DNA from: Bacteroidaceae bacterium
GTDB taxonomy: Bacteria; Bacteroidota; Bacteroidia; Bacteroidales; Bacteroidaceae
Direction of reading: 5' to 3'
NCBI GenBank assembly: GCA_017618515.1
Contig: JAFZUB010000011.1
Span: 1 to 8,117, forward strand
Length of the DNA: 8,117 bases
A program made the position numbers and the translations under genes. How positions within the stretch are numbered: position 1 is the stretch's first letter; each line of letters begins with the position of its first letter. The notes below the pieces were generated by a model. It was not told the origin of the DNA. It worked only from the letters and a program-made list of their open reading frames with translations, and made no database searches. Shown in pieces: positions 1-6,419 of this stretch.

Positions 1-1269
1 CATCGTATAGTGGACGGCGGGGAAAATCATCCTGGGCTTGTAGTACTGCACGCCGTTGATGACGTTAGCCTTCTCGCCGGGGAACACATCGGTAATCTCC
101 TGATACATCTCGAAGAGGTTGCCGTAGCGCTGCATCACGATGTCTATGCCCAGACGGTTGATAGACTCAGAGAAGTCGAGGAACACGGCCAGACCAGTGT
201 TGTTGACGCCGAAGCCCTTGTCGCAGCGCTCCTTAGCGGCGCGGCTGGCCACGTCACGAGGCACCAGGTTACCGAAGGCCGGATAGCGGCGCTCCAGGTA
301 ATAGTCGCGGTCCTCCTCGGGGATGTCCCATCCGTGCTTGGTGCCAGCTTGCAGAGCCTTGGCATCCTCCAACTTCTTAGGCACCCATATACGGCCGTCG
401 TTACGCAGCGACTCCGACATCAGCGTCAGCTTCGACTGCTTGTCGCCGTGCACGGGGATACACGTCGGGTGGATCTGCACATAGCTCGGGTTGGCAAACA
501 TAGCACCCTTGCGGTAGCAAGCCACTGCGGCAGAGCAGTTGCAGCCCATAGCGTTAGTGGAGAGGAAGTATGTGTTGCCATAACCACCGGTGGCAATCAC
601 CACAGCGTTGGCAGTAAAGCGCTCCAGCTTACCCGTCACAAGATTCTTGGCGATGATACCGCGGGCACGACCGTCAACCACCACCACGTCAGCCATCTCA
701 TAGCGAGTGTAGAGCTTCACCTTGCCAGCCTCCACCATACGGCTCAGTGCGCTGTAGGCACCGAGCAGCAGCTGCTGGCCCGTCTGACCCTTGGCGTAGA
801 AAGTACGGCTCACCTGAGCACCGCCAAACGAGCGGTTTGCCAACATGCCGCCATACTCACGGGCGAAAGGCACGCCCTGAGCCACGCACTGGTCGATAAT
901 ATTGTTGGACACCTCAGCCAGACGATACACATTAGCCTCACGAGCACGGTAGTCGCCACCCTTCACGGTGTCGTAGAACAGACGATAGACAGAGTCACCA
1001 TCGTTCTGATAATTCTTTGCAGCATTGATACCGCCCTGCGCAGCAATAGAGTGAGCGCGGCGCGGGCTGTCCTGGATGCAGAAATTCAATACGTTGAAGC
1101 CCATCTCACCTAGCGAGGCAGCGGCACTGGCACCAGCCAGACCCGTACCCACCACGATGACATCGAGCTTCAGCTTGTTCTTCGGATTCACCAGTTTCTG
1201 ATGAGCCTTGAAGTTGGTCCACTTCTCAGCAACGGGACCTTCGGGTATTCTTGAATTAAGCTTTGTCAT
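1..1269 (-). CDS. frdA: Fumarate reductase/succinate dehydrogenase flavoprotein subunit (partial, C-terminus beyond left edge)
   Basis: Catalytic subunit of the membrane-bound complex that interconverts fumarate and succinate; in fermentative Bacteroidales it mainly reduces fumarate, coupled to quinol oxidation. The first 423 residues are present, about two thirds of the usual ~650. Visible motifs are the FAD dinucleotide-binding GTGLAG (residues 41-46), then AHSIAAQGG, in which His73 matches the histidine that carries covalently bound FAD in this family. The substrate site is represented by QIHPT (His267), SESLRNDGR (285-293) and [10 protein letters not shown], where Arg338 corresponds to the proton-shuttle arginine. 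The window ends just after HYTM (420-423), the start of the conserved HYTMGG substrate-binding motif. The ATG at 1267-1269 is chosen because the family usually begins shortly before the LDVIVVG strand and no Shine-Dalgarno sequence contradicts it. The gene lies 36 nt after the cytochrome b gene in the usual C-A order. Whether the complex works as fumarate reductase or succinate dehydrogenase cannot be settled from sequence. Confidence 0.96.
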   Translation of the reverse strand, partial: MTKLNSRIPEGPVAEKWTNFKAHQKLVNPKNKLKLDVIVVGTGLAGASAAASLGEMGFNVLNFCIQDSPRRAHSIAAQGGINAAKNYQNDGDSVYRLFYDTVKGGDYRAREANVYRLAEVSNNIIDQCVAQGVPFAREYGGMLANRSFGGAQVSRTFYAKGQTGQQLLLGAYSALSRMVEAGKVKLYTRYEMADVVVVDGRARGIIAKNLVTGKLERFTANAVVIATGGYGNTYFLSTNAMGCNCSAAVACYRKGAMFANPSYVQIHPTCIPVHGDKQSKLTLMSESLRNDGRIWVPKKLEDAKALQAGTKHGWDIPEEDRDYYLERRYPAFGNLVPRDVASRAAKERCDKGFGVNNTGLAVFLDFSESINRLGIDIVMQRYGNLFEMYQEITDVFPGEKANVINGVQYYKPRMIFPAVHYTM

Positions 1270-1276
1270 TTTGATA

Positions 1277-1309
1277 AAAGTTCGAAAGTTAATAAAGTTC
1301 GAAAGTTAA
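1277..1309. repeat. 16-bp tandem direct repeat, 17-bp period, in the frdC-frdA junction
   Basis: The 16-mer AAAGTTCGAAAGTTAA occurs at 1277-1292 and again, identical, at 1294-1309. The right copy contains the complement of the frdC stop codon (1306-1308). The left copy fills most of the remaining 36-nt gap before the frdA ATG. Each copy contains the palindrome TTCGAA. The most economical reading is a recent 17-bp tandem duplication, which also placed a second TAA in the leader. It may alter translation coupling between the two genes, but no function is shown. Confidence 0.85.
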
Positions 1310-2043
1310 CACGTTGCGCCGCAAGCCTCGACAACCTTATGGCAGGCATCGCCGCAGCCGTCACCACAGCAGCCCACAAGGCCGGTAGCAAAAGCCACAA
1401 CCACAGCCACAAACATCAGGACAACGATTGTTACCCACACAATGCCGATAACCTTAACGCGCTTGAACCAAGTCTTGCCGTTCGCACCCAGAGTCTGGAA
1501 TGCACTCCAGAAGCCGTGGCTCAGATGGAACCACAGTGCAGCAAGCCACACAATGTACAGACAGGCATACACCGGACACCCGAAGGTCTGCTCAATAAAG
1601 CCGTAGCCGTCAGTAGGCGACAGAGCGCCCTCCATGCCCACAATCTCGGCAAACATCATGTTGTACCAGAAATTGTAGAGGTGCAGCAGCAAGCCCAAGC
1701 ATACGATGAGGCCAAGCACAAACATGTTCTTTGACGACCACTCCACCTTGCCGCCGTTAACCTTGGTAGAAACGGCATAACCGCTACCGCCACGAGCCTT
1801 ACGGTTTTGCAAGGTCAGAATGATAGCAAACACAAAGTGCAGGGCCACCAGAGCACCCAAGGCTGCAGTTGCCACTACGGCATACCAGTTCGCGCCAAGG
1901 AAAGCACAGATGGCATTGTAAGCCTCCGCACTAAACAGCGCCACAACGTTCATGCATGCATGAAACGTCAGGAAAAGAATCAGCGCAATGCCGGTAACCG
2001 ACATTACCACTTTCTTTCCAATAGAAGATTTAATTAACCACAT
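1306..2043 (-). CDS. frdC: Fumarate reductase/succinate dehydrogenase cytochrome b subunit (B-type, diheme)
   Basis: Membrane anchor that carries heme b and the quinone site and passes electrons to the iron-sulfur and flavoprotein subunits. The 245-aa protein has five hydrophobic helices at roughly 13-35, 54-78, 106-128, 155-177 and 198-222. Histidines sit where the single-subunit B-type anchors (Wolinella-like) place their heme ligands: His28 in helix I, His69 in helix II, His121 in helix III and His173/His176 in helix IV. Basic loops at about 79-105 and 180-198 put the N-terminus in the cytoplasm and the C-terminus in the periplasm. The ATG at 2041-2043 gives the typical start MWLIKSSIGKK. 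After helix V there is an unusual tail (223-245) with six cysteines, at 225, 226, 230, 234, 241 and 245. I remember family members as ending soon after the last helix. Likely the first gene of its operon, with its own promoter in the 120-nt spacer upstream. Confidence 0.95.
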   Translation of the reverse strand: MWLIKSSIGKKVVMSVTGIALILFLTFHACMNVVALFSAEAYNAICAFLGANWYAVVATAALGALVALHFVFAIILTLQNRKARGGSGYAVSTKVNGGKVEWSSKNMFVLGLIVCLGLLLHLYNFWYNMMFAEIVGMEGALSPTDGYGFIEQTFGCPVYACLYIVWLAALWFHLSHGFWSAFQTLGANGKTWFKRVKVIGIVWVTIVVLMFVAVVVAFATGLVGCCGDGCGDACHKVVEACGATC

Positions 2044-2097
2044 AGAATATTTGAAATTTTAAATTTGAGATTTTTATCTTTTTTATAAACTGCGCGG

Positions 2098-2128
2098 CGA
2101 ATTTAGCTTTTTTTTGCGAATAGACCAA
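2098..2128 (-). promoter_or_regulatory. Candidate promoter for the frd operon
   Basis: On the minus strand TAAATTCG (complement of 2098-2105) matches the Bacteroidetes -7 consensus TAnnTTTG at all but one fixed base. Exactly 19 nt upstream is TTGG (complement of 2125-2128), one mismatch from the -33 TTTG. This would give a leader of roughly 50 nt that is very AT-rich. The 19-nt spacer holds an eight-base homopolymer (2108-2115). The call rests on a degenerate consensus in AT-rich DNA and is only suggestive. Confidence 0.35.
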
Positions 2129-2156
2129 GTTTAATACCCAATAAAGTATAAACTTG
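2126..2156. other. Inverted repeat (hairpin) between the batD-like gene and frdC
   Basis: CAAGTTTAATAC (2126-2137) and GTATAAACTTG (2146-2156) are inverted copies that pair over 11 bp with one bulged base around an 8-nt loop. The hairpin begins 8 nt after the stop codon of the batD-like gene on the minus strand, as a terminator would. It has few G-C pairs, however, and is followed by GGTCTATTCGC rather than a U-tract, so it is a poor intrinsic terminator. Its left arm overlaps the putative -33 box of the frd promoter, so an operator or mRNA-stability hairpin is equally possible. Confidence 0.5.
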
Positions 2157-2163
2157 CGAACTT

Positions 2164-2736
2164 TTACATCACCGTTGCACCACTCTTGCGCAGTTCTTCT
2201 ATGGTTTTGCGGGGTCGCTTGCTGACTTTTATCTTCAGAGGCTCGGAAGTGCAGTTCTTCTGCACCTTTTTAGTCTGGGTACGGCCGAAGCCCCAAAAGT
2301 CGCTGAAAGGGTCGAAAGGATTGGCCTGCTGCTTTTCCTGCACGCTGAGCACTACGTTATATTGCAGCGCAGGGAAAGTAATTTCTCCCAGTGCGGATGG
2401 TGTGACGGCATATTGCTCTGCACGCACGGCATAGTAGCGCTTGCCTTTGTAGGCTGCTATATCTTGAGTGAGACGACGCCCGGCATTATAGCGGTGAACT
2501 GTGCTCTTCTTGATAGTGGGAATTTTATCGCTCTTATTGTCAATCTTATCAAAGTTGACATTGGCGTACAGCGTCACGGTAACTATCACGCTGTCATCGA
2601 GATACACCTCCTCCACTCCCTGCGGCAGCGAGGCCACGGCAAAGAGAGTGATGTTGTCAGTAGGTTTCTTGTCAGCCGACGCTAAACCCACGAAGAAGAG
2701 AGCCAGGAATGTGCAGAGTATCGTCTTCACTTTCAA
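2164..2736 (-). CDS. Short BatD-like secreted protein (single BatD domain)
   Basis: A 190-residue exported protein. The N-terminus has a lysine-flanked hydrophobic stretch (about 3-19) ending in an ASA-type cleavage site before residue 22, with no lipobox. The mature part resembles the first repeat of BatD, the Bacteroides aerotolerance family: a beta-rich segment; YAVTPSALGEITFPAL (about 109-124), where the family has a tyrosine-x-leucine-proline-glycine-isoleucine-proline pattern; an Asn-Pro-Phe-Asp-Pro-Phe-rich stretch (138-147); and a closing VQKNCTSEPLKIKVSKRP, like the vKKN...L.I.VkPLP that ends the repeat. Complete BatD proteins, as I know them, are several times longer with a C-terminal membrane helix, both absent here. 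No ATG is available: the frame opens directly after the nadE stop, and the best starts are TTG (2734-2736) or GTG (2728-2730), both giving a good signal peptide. Eighteen nt separate it from nadE, so it is probably cotranscribed. The exact role is unknown; BatD proteins are thought to act in envelope stress and oxygen tolerance. Confidence 0.72.
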   Translation of the reverse strand: MKVKTILCTFLALFFVGLASADKKPTDNITLFAVASLPQGVEEVYLDDSVIVTVTLYANVNFDKIDNKSDKIPTIKKSTVHRYNAGRRLTQDIAAYKGKRYYAVRAEQYAVTPSALGEITFPALQYNVVLSVQEKQQANPFDPFSDFWGFGRTQTKKVQKNCTSEPLKIKVSKRPRKTIEELRKSGATVM

Positions 2737-2754
2737 CTTTTCTATTATTCTTCC

Positions 2755-4677
2755 TTATTCCAACTCGGCGAGCCACTGTGCTGCGTCAGCATCAGAAGGC
2801 ATACGCCAGTCGCCGCGAGGCGAGAGAGAGCAGGAGCCCACCTTGGGGCCGTCGGGCATACAGGAGCGCTTAAACTGCTGCTGGAAGAAGCGGCGCAAGA
2901 AGGTGCGCAGCCAATGGCGGATGGTGTCGTCATCATATTTGCCGGCGAAAGCGGCGCGGGCAAGAAACTCGGTCTTGCGGGGCGCGAAGCCGTGGCGCAG
3001 GGTGTAGTAGAGGAAGAAGTCGTGCAGCTCGTAGGGGCCCACAAGGTCCTCGGTGCGCTGAGTGATATTGTCCTGTTCGTCGGCAGGCAGCAACTCGGGG
3101 CTGATGGGGGTGGCGGCGATGTCCTCAAGCACAGCGCGGCAGGCGTCGTCCACCATATTGCGGGCTGTCCACACTACGAGGTGGCGCACCAGCGTCTTGG
3201 GCACGGAGGCGTTGACGCCGTACATCGACATGTGGTCGCCATTGTAGGTCGCCCATCCGAGGGCCAGCTCGCTGAGGTCGCCGGTGCCCACGACGATGCC
3301 ATTCATCTGGTTGGCAGCATCCATGAGTATTTGTGTGCGTTCACGCGCTTGAGCATTCTCGTAAGTAATGTCACGCGCAGCAGGATCGTAGCCGAGATCG
3401 CGGAAGTGCTGCTCGCATGCCTCGGCGATGCTTATCTCACGGATGGTGATGCCGAGCATCTTCATCAGGTTGGTGGCATTGGTGTAGGTGCGGGTGGTGG
3501 TACCGAAGCCTGGCATGGTGATGCCCACCACACTCTGGCGCGGACGACCGAGCAGGTCGCAGGCCTTCACGCTGACGAGCAGGGCGAGGGTAGAGTCAAG
3601 GCCGCCACTGATGCCAAGCACGAGGGTGTCGCACTTCACATGGTCGATGCGCTTGGCAAGGCCACGCACTTGAATGTTGAATATCTCTTGGCAACGCTCG
3701 TCGAGGTCCTTGCCCTCCGGTACGAAGGGATGGGGGTCGATAGTGCGTGTCAGACTGAAATCTTCATACACCACCGGAGTCTGCGGCACCTCCACTCTGG
3801 CAACAGGGCATCTGAAGTTTGTCGCGCTGACAGAGAAGGTGGTGTTGGTGCGGCGCTCGGAGCGCAGACGCTCCACGTCTATCTCGGTGAAAATGAGCTG
3901 CTCATCCAAGGAGAAACGCTCTGCCTCTGCCAGCAGGTGACCGTTCTCGTAAATCATAGCCTTGCCGCCGAAGACGAGGTCTTGGGTGCTCTCGCCATAG
4001 CCGCAGCCGGAATATACATAGCCGCAGTGGAGGCGTGCGCTCTGCTGGGCGAGCAGGCTGTTGAGGTAGTCCTCCTTGCCCACGAGGTCGTTGGAGGCGC
4101 TGAGATTGAAGATAACCTCGGCTCCGCCCAAGGCAAGCTGGGTGCTCGGCGGCTCGGGAGCCCAGAGGTCCTCACATAATTCTATGCCAAACTTGAACGA
4201 CGGAGTCTCGAATATCTGGCGACGGTCAATGGTCACCGTCTGTCCCGCCAGCATGATGGTCATGGACGGCAACTTGACCGCCGAGGCAAACCATCGCATC
4301 TCATAGAACTCGCGGTAGCAGGGCAGGTAGCTCTTGGGCACGGCGCCCACTATCTTGCCACCGCTCACCACCACGGCGCAGTTGAGCAGCATGCCGTCGC
4401 AACTGACGGGCATGCCCACTATCGCGGTGACTTTCAGCGGCCTAGTGGCCTCGGCTATCTGCATCAGAGCAATCTCTGCCTTGTCCAGCAGTTGCTGTGA
4501 GGCGAACAGATCCTGGCATGTGTAGGCCGTGATGCTTAGCTCGGGAAAGCACACCACCTCGGCCTGCGCCTCCTCGGCCTTGGCTATCAACTGACTGATA
4601 TGCTCGGCGTTGTACTCGCAGTTGGCGACTCTCACATTGGGTATGGCGGCCGCCACCCTTACAAATCCGTAGTTCAT
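2755..4677 (-). CDS. nadE: Glutamine-dependent NAD+ synthetase
   Basis: Converts nicotinic acid adenine dinucleotide to NAD+ using ATP and ammonia released from glutamine; cytoplasmic, last step of NAD+ synthesis. The 640-aa two-domain protein has a complete length for the glutamine-hydrolysing type. The N-terminal nitrilase-fold glutaminase (about 1-280) shows the full triad: Glu46 in CFPELSITAY, Lys115 in VPKSYLP and Cys168 in GIELCEDLW. The C-terminal synthetase (about 325-640) has the PP-loop SGGLDS (357-362) for ATP pyrophosphate binding, and GTGDLSELALGWATY (464-478) is strongly conserved in the family. The ATG at 4675-4677 gives the typical opening MNYGFVRVAAAIP. It starts 3 nt after the stop of the nucleoside kinase, so the two are almost certainly cotranscribed and perhaps translationally coupled. 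The next gene follows in the same reading frame, 18 nt after the TAA. Nothing looks truncated or degraded, and several long antisense open frames inside it are composition shadows. Confidence 0.97.
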   Translation of the reverse strand: MNYGFVRVAAAIPNVRVANCEYNAEHISQLIAKAEEAQAEVVCFPELSITAYTCQDLFASQQLLDKAEIALMQIAEATRPLKVTAIVGMPVSCDGMLLNCAVVVSGGKIVGAVPKSYLPCYREFYEMRWFASAVKLPSMTIMLAGQTVTIDRRQIFETPSFKFGIELCEDLWAPEPPSTQLALGGAEVIFNLSASNDLVGKEDYLNSLLAQQSARLHCGYVYSGCGYGESTQDLVFGGKAMIYENGHLLAEAERFSLDEQLIFTEIDVERLRSERRTNTTFSVSATNFRCPVARVEVPQTPVVYEDFSLTRTIDPHPFVPEGKDLDERCQEIFNIQVRGLAKRIDHVKCDTLVLGISGGLDSTLALLVSVKACDLLGRPRQSVVGITMPGFGTTTRTYTNATNLMKMLGITIREISIAEACEQHFRDLGYDPAARDITYENAQARERTQILMDAANQMNGIVVGTGDLSELALGWATYNGDHMSMYGVNASVPKTLVRHLVVWTARNMVDDACRAVLEDIAATPISPELLPADEQDNITQRTEDLVGPYELHDFFLYYTLRHGFAPRKTEFLARAAFAGKYDDDTIRHWLRTFLRRFFQQQFKRSCMPDGPKVGSCSLSPRGDWRMPSDADAAQWLAELE

Positions 4678-4680
4678 GGC

Positions 4681-6333
4681 TTAATATTTGAATGTGCTGC
4701 CTCCAAGGAACTCGCGCAGTAGCGAGGGCTGGGGCGTACCGAATATATTTATAGGGTTGATATAGCGCAGCAGTTTCAACAGGCGGAAGGCCTCGTAGTA
4801 CTCGGGCTCGTTTTCTGGCACCATCTCCAGCAGAGGCATGACCTGAGACCTCAGGCTTGCCAACTCATACACCAGAGCGGAGTTGAACATCACGTCCACA
4901 TTCTCCTGGAACGGTATAATCCATTTCCTTTCACCCGCCCTGACGCTTGGCCATCGTCGTATGGTGTCCATTGCTGAGCTACCTCGGAACTGGGCGTCTC
5001 TGACTATGCGGCGCATCAGTCGGTTGTCGCTGGGCGAGATATAGTTATGGTTGTCGAGCTGTATGGTGGTCAGCGCCGACACATATATCTTATATTTGTA
5101 CAAGTCGTCGATGGTTTCGGTGAGCCTGGGGTTGAGGGCGTGGATGCCTTCGATGACCACGATGTCATGGGGCTGCAGTTTCAGATGTTTGCCGCTGGGT
5201 ACACTCTCCCCGGTAACGAAGTCGTAGCGTGGCAGCTCCACCTCCTTGCCGTCGAACAGTTGCTGCAGCTGCTCGGCCAAGAGGGGCAGGTTGAGAGCGT
5301 CGATAGTTTCGTAGTCATAGTCGCCCTTCTCATCTCGCGGTGTCTGTGCACGCGGCACGAAATAATCATCCAGCGAAATGGGCACGGGCTTATATCCGCA
5401 TGTCATCAGCTGCACGCTGAGTCGCTTGCTGAATGTGGTCTTGCCGCTGGACGAAGGACCTGCCACGAGCACCATCTTGATGGTCCTCTTGGCGACTATG
5501 TCCTCTGCCATGTGGCATATCTGTCGCTCCTGGAATGCCTCCCAGACGTTAATCACATCGTTGGTATATCCCTGGGCACAAACCTCGTTGAGGTCACCGA
5601 TGGTGCGCACTCCTCCCAATTCCTGCAGTCGGTGGTAGGTGTTGAACACCTCGAGCATCTTCTCCTGTTTGATGGCAGGCTTGAGCTTGTTGGGCACCGC
5701 GGGGTCGGGCAGCCTCAGCAACAGTCCGTCATAATAATTCTCCAGACCATACAGTTTGATATAACCGGTGGAGGGGCAGAGCGCTCCGTAATAGTTGTCG
5801 GGGTACCCGTCGAGGGTATAGTATGTGGTGTAGAGGCGACCGGTGCTCCGCAGCAGCTTGACCTTGCTTGTCATGCCTGCCCTCTCATACATGGCTATCA
5901 CCTCGTCAGCGGGCTTGCGCTGCTGCACAAAAGGCAGGTCCTGGGCTATCAGCTTGTCCATCTCCTTGCGCACATCGGCGGAGTCCACGACTCTGCCGTG
6001 TGAGTGGCGGAGGCAGATGTAGTAGCCGTTGGAAATGGGAGCCTCCACACTGACGCTGACGCCTTTGTAGAGATTGCTGACGGCCTTGCTCAGTATGAAC
6101 AATAAAGTTCGGGTATATGTCCTCATCCCATAGGGCGATGCGATGCCGCTAAACTCGATATCGGAGTTGTTATAGACTCTGGCAGTAAGGCCTGCTACCC
6201 TGTTGTTCACTTTGCCTACGACTATTTCCGGCATTTTGTCGGGCATTATCTGATGGCCTATATCGAGCAGCGAGGCACCCTCGTTCACCTGATAGCTCTT
6301 GCCGTCGTTGACGCAGCGGATGGTTATTGTCAT
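4681..6333 (-). CDS. Nucleoside (uridine-type) kinase with N-terminal TGS and ThrRS-like domains
   Basis: A 550-aa cytoplasmic kinase of the uridine kinase/phosphoribulokinase superfamily, expected to phosphorylate a nucleoside with ATP or GTP in salvage. Domain order: TGS-like ubiquitin-fold domain (about 1-62, MTITIRCVNDGKSYQVNEG); a segment resembling the second additional (editing) domain of threonyl-tRNA synthetase (about 63-215); then the P-loop kinase (about 284-500). In the kinase, Walker A is GPSSSGKTT (292-300), the substrate-side acidic motif is SLDDYF (320-325), a YDYETIDALNLP segment follows (339-350), the Walker B-like strand is IVVIEGIHAL (391-400), and an arginine-rich lid spans about 439-470. 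The family is widespread in Bacteroidota and Thermotogota and is usually annotated uridine kinase or nucleoside kinase. In the ThrRS-like part the metal-binding His-x3-His appears to be lost (RTYTRTLLFILSKAV, 71-85). Start ATG at 6331-6333. It precedes nadE by 3 nt, so a substrate in pyridine-nucleotide salvage is a possible alternative. Confidence 0.9.
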   Translation of the reverse strand: MTITIRCVNDGKSYQVNEGASLLDIGHQIMPDKMPEIVVGKVNNRVAGLTARVYNNSDIEFSGIASPYGMRTYTRTLLFILSKAVSNLYKGVSVSVEAPISNGYYICLRHSHGRVVDSADVRKEMDKLIAQDLPFVQQRKPADEVIAMYERAGMTSKVKLLRSTGRLYTTYYTLDGYPDNYYGALCPSTGYIKLYGLENYYDGLLLRLPDPAVPNKLKPAIKQEKMLEVFNTYHRLQELGGVRTIGDLNEVCAQGYTNDVINVWEAFQERQICHMAEDIVAKRTIKMVLVAGPSSSGKTTFSKRLSVQLMTCGYKPVPISLDDYFVPRAQTPRDEKGDYDYETIDALNLPLLAEQLQQLFDGKEVELPRYDFVTGESVPSGKHLKLQPHDIVVIEGIHALNPRLTETIDDLYKYKIYVSALTTIQLDNHNYISPSDNRLMRRIVRDAQFRGSSAMDTIRRWPSVRAGERKWIIPFQENVDVMFNSALVYELASLRSQVMPLLEMVPENEPEYYEAFRLLKLLRYINPINIFGTPQPSLLREFLGGSTFKY

Positions 6334-6382
6334 GGTTGAAGATTTTTAAGTTTTTTACAGTTAGATAAGAGGGGGCAATCAC

Positions 6383-6419
6383 TTTACCCTTTTTACTCTT
6401 TACTCTTCACTCTTCCCTT
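6383..6419. repeat. Degenerate heptanucleotide tandem repeat over the OmpH-like gene stop codon
   Basis: On the plus strand the units TTTACTC (6392-6398), TTTACTC (6399-6405) and TTCACTC (6406-6412) follow one another without gaps. Weaker copies flank them: TTTACCC at 6383-6389 and TTCCCTT at 6413-6419. The stop codon of the lipoprotein gene (complement of 6400-6402) lies inside the second unit, and the last codons (Lys-Ser-Glu-Glu) come from the third and its flank. Read on the minus strand this is an AAGAGTR-type purine repeat. Slipped-strand changes would mainly alter the 3-prime end and the spacer before the kinase gene. Confidence 0.75.

Noticed and set aside
10..1113. Long plus-strand open frame of 367 codons
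   Set aside because: It lies wholly antisense to the flavoprotein gene, whose frame shows unmistakable FAD and active-site motifs. The antisense translation is rich in His, Val and Leu with no recognisable domain, as expected from a reverse reading of GC-rich codons.
2126..2156. The hairpin as a classical rho-independent terminator
   Set aside because: The stem has few G-C pairs and no U-tract follows it on the minus strand. It is kept only as an inverted repeat of uncertain role.
2914..4179. Plus-strand open frame of 421 codons
   Set aside because: It is antisense to nadE, which has complete catalytic motifs. Its low-complexity Gly/Ala/Val/His composition is a codon-bias shadow.
5047..6003. 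Plus-strand open frame of 318 codons
   Set aside because: It is antisense to the nucleoside kinase gene, shows no domain, and has no promoter or leader of its own.
6334..6399. Separate promoter or terminator between the OmpH-like gene and the kinase gene
   Set aside because: The 66-nt spacer contains the heptamer repeat and an A-rich leader, but no -7 box match and no hairpin, so cotranscription is the simpler reading.
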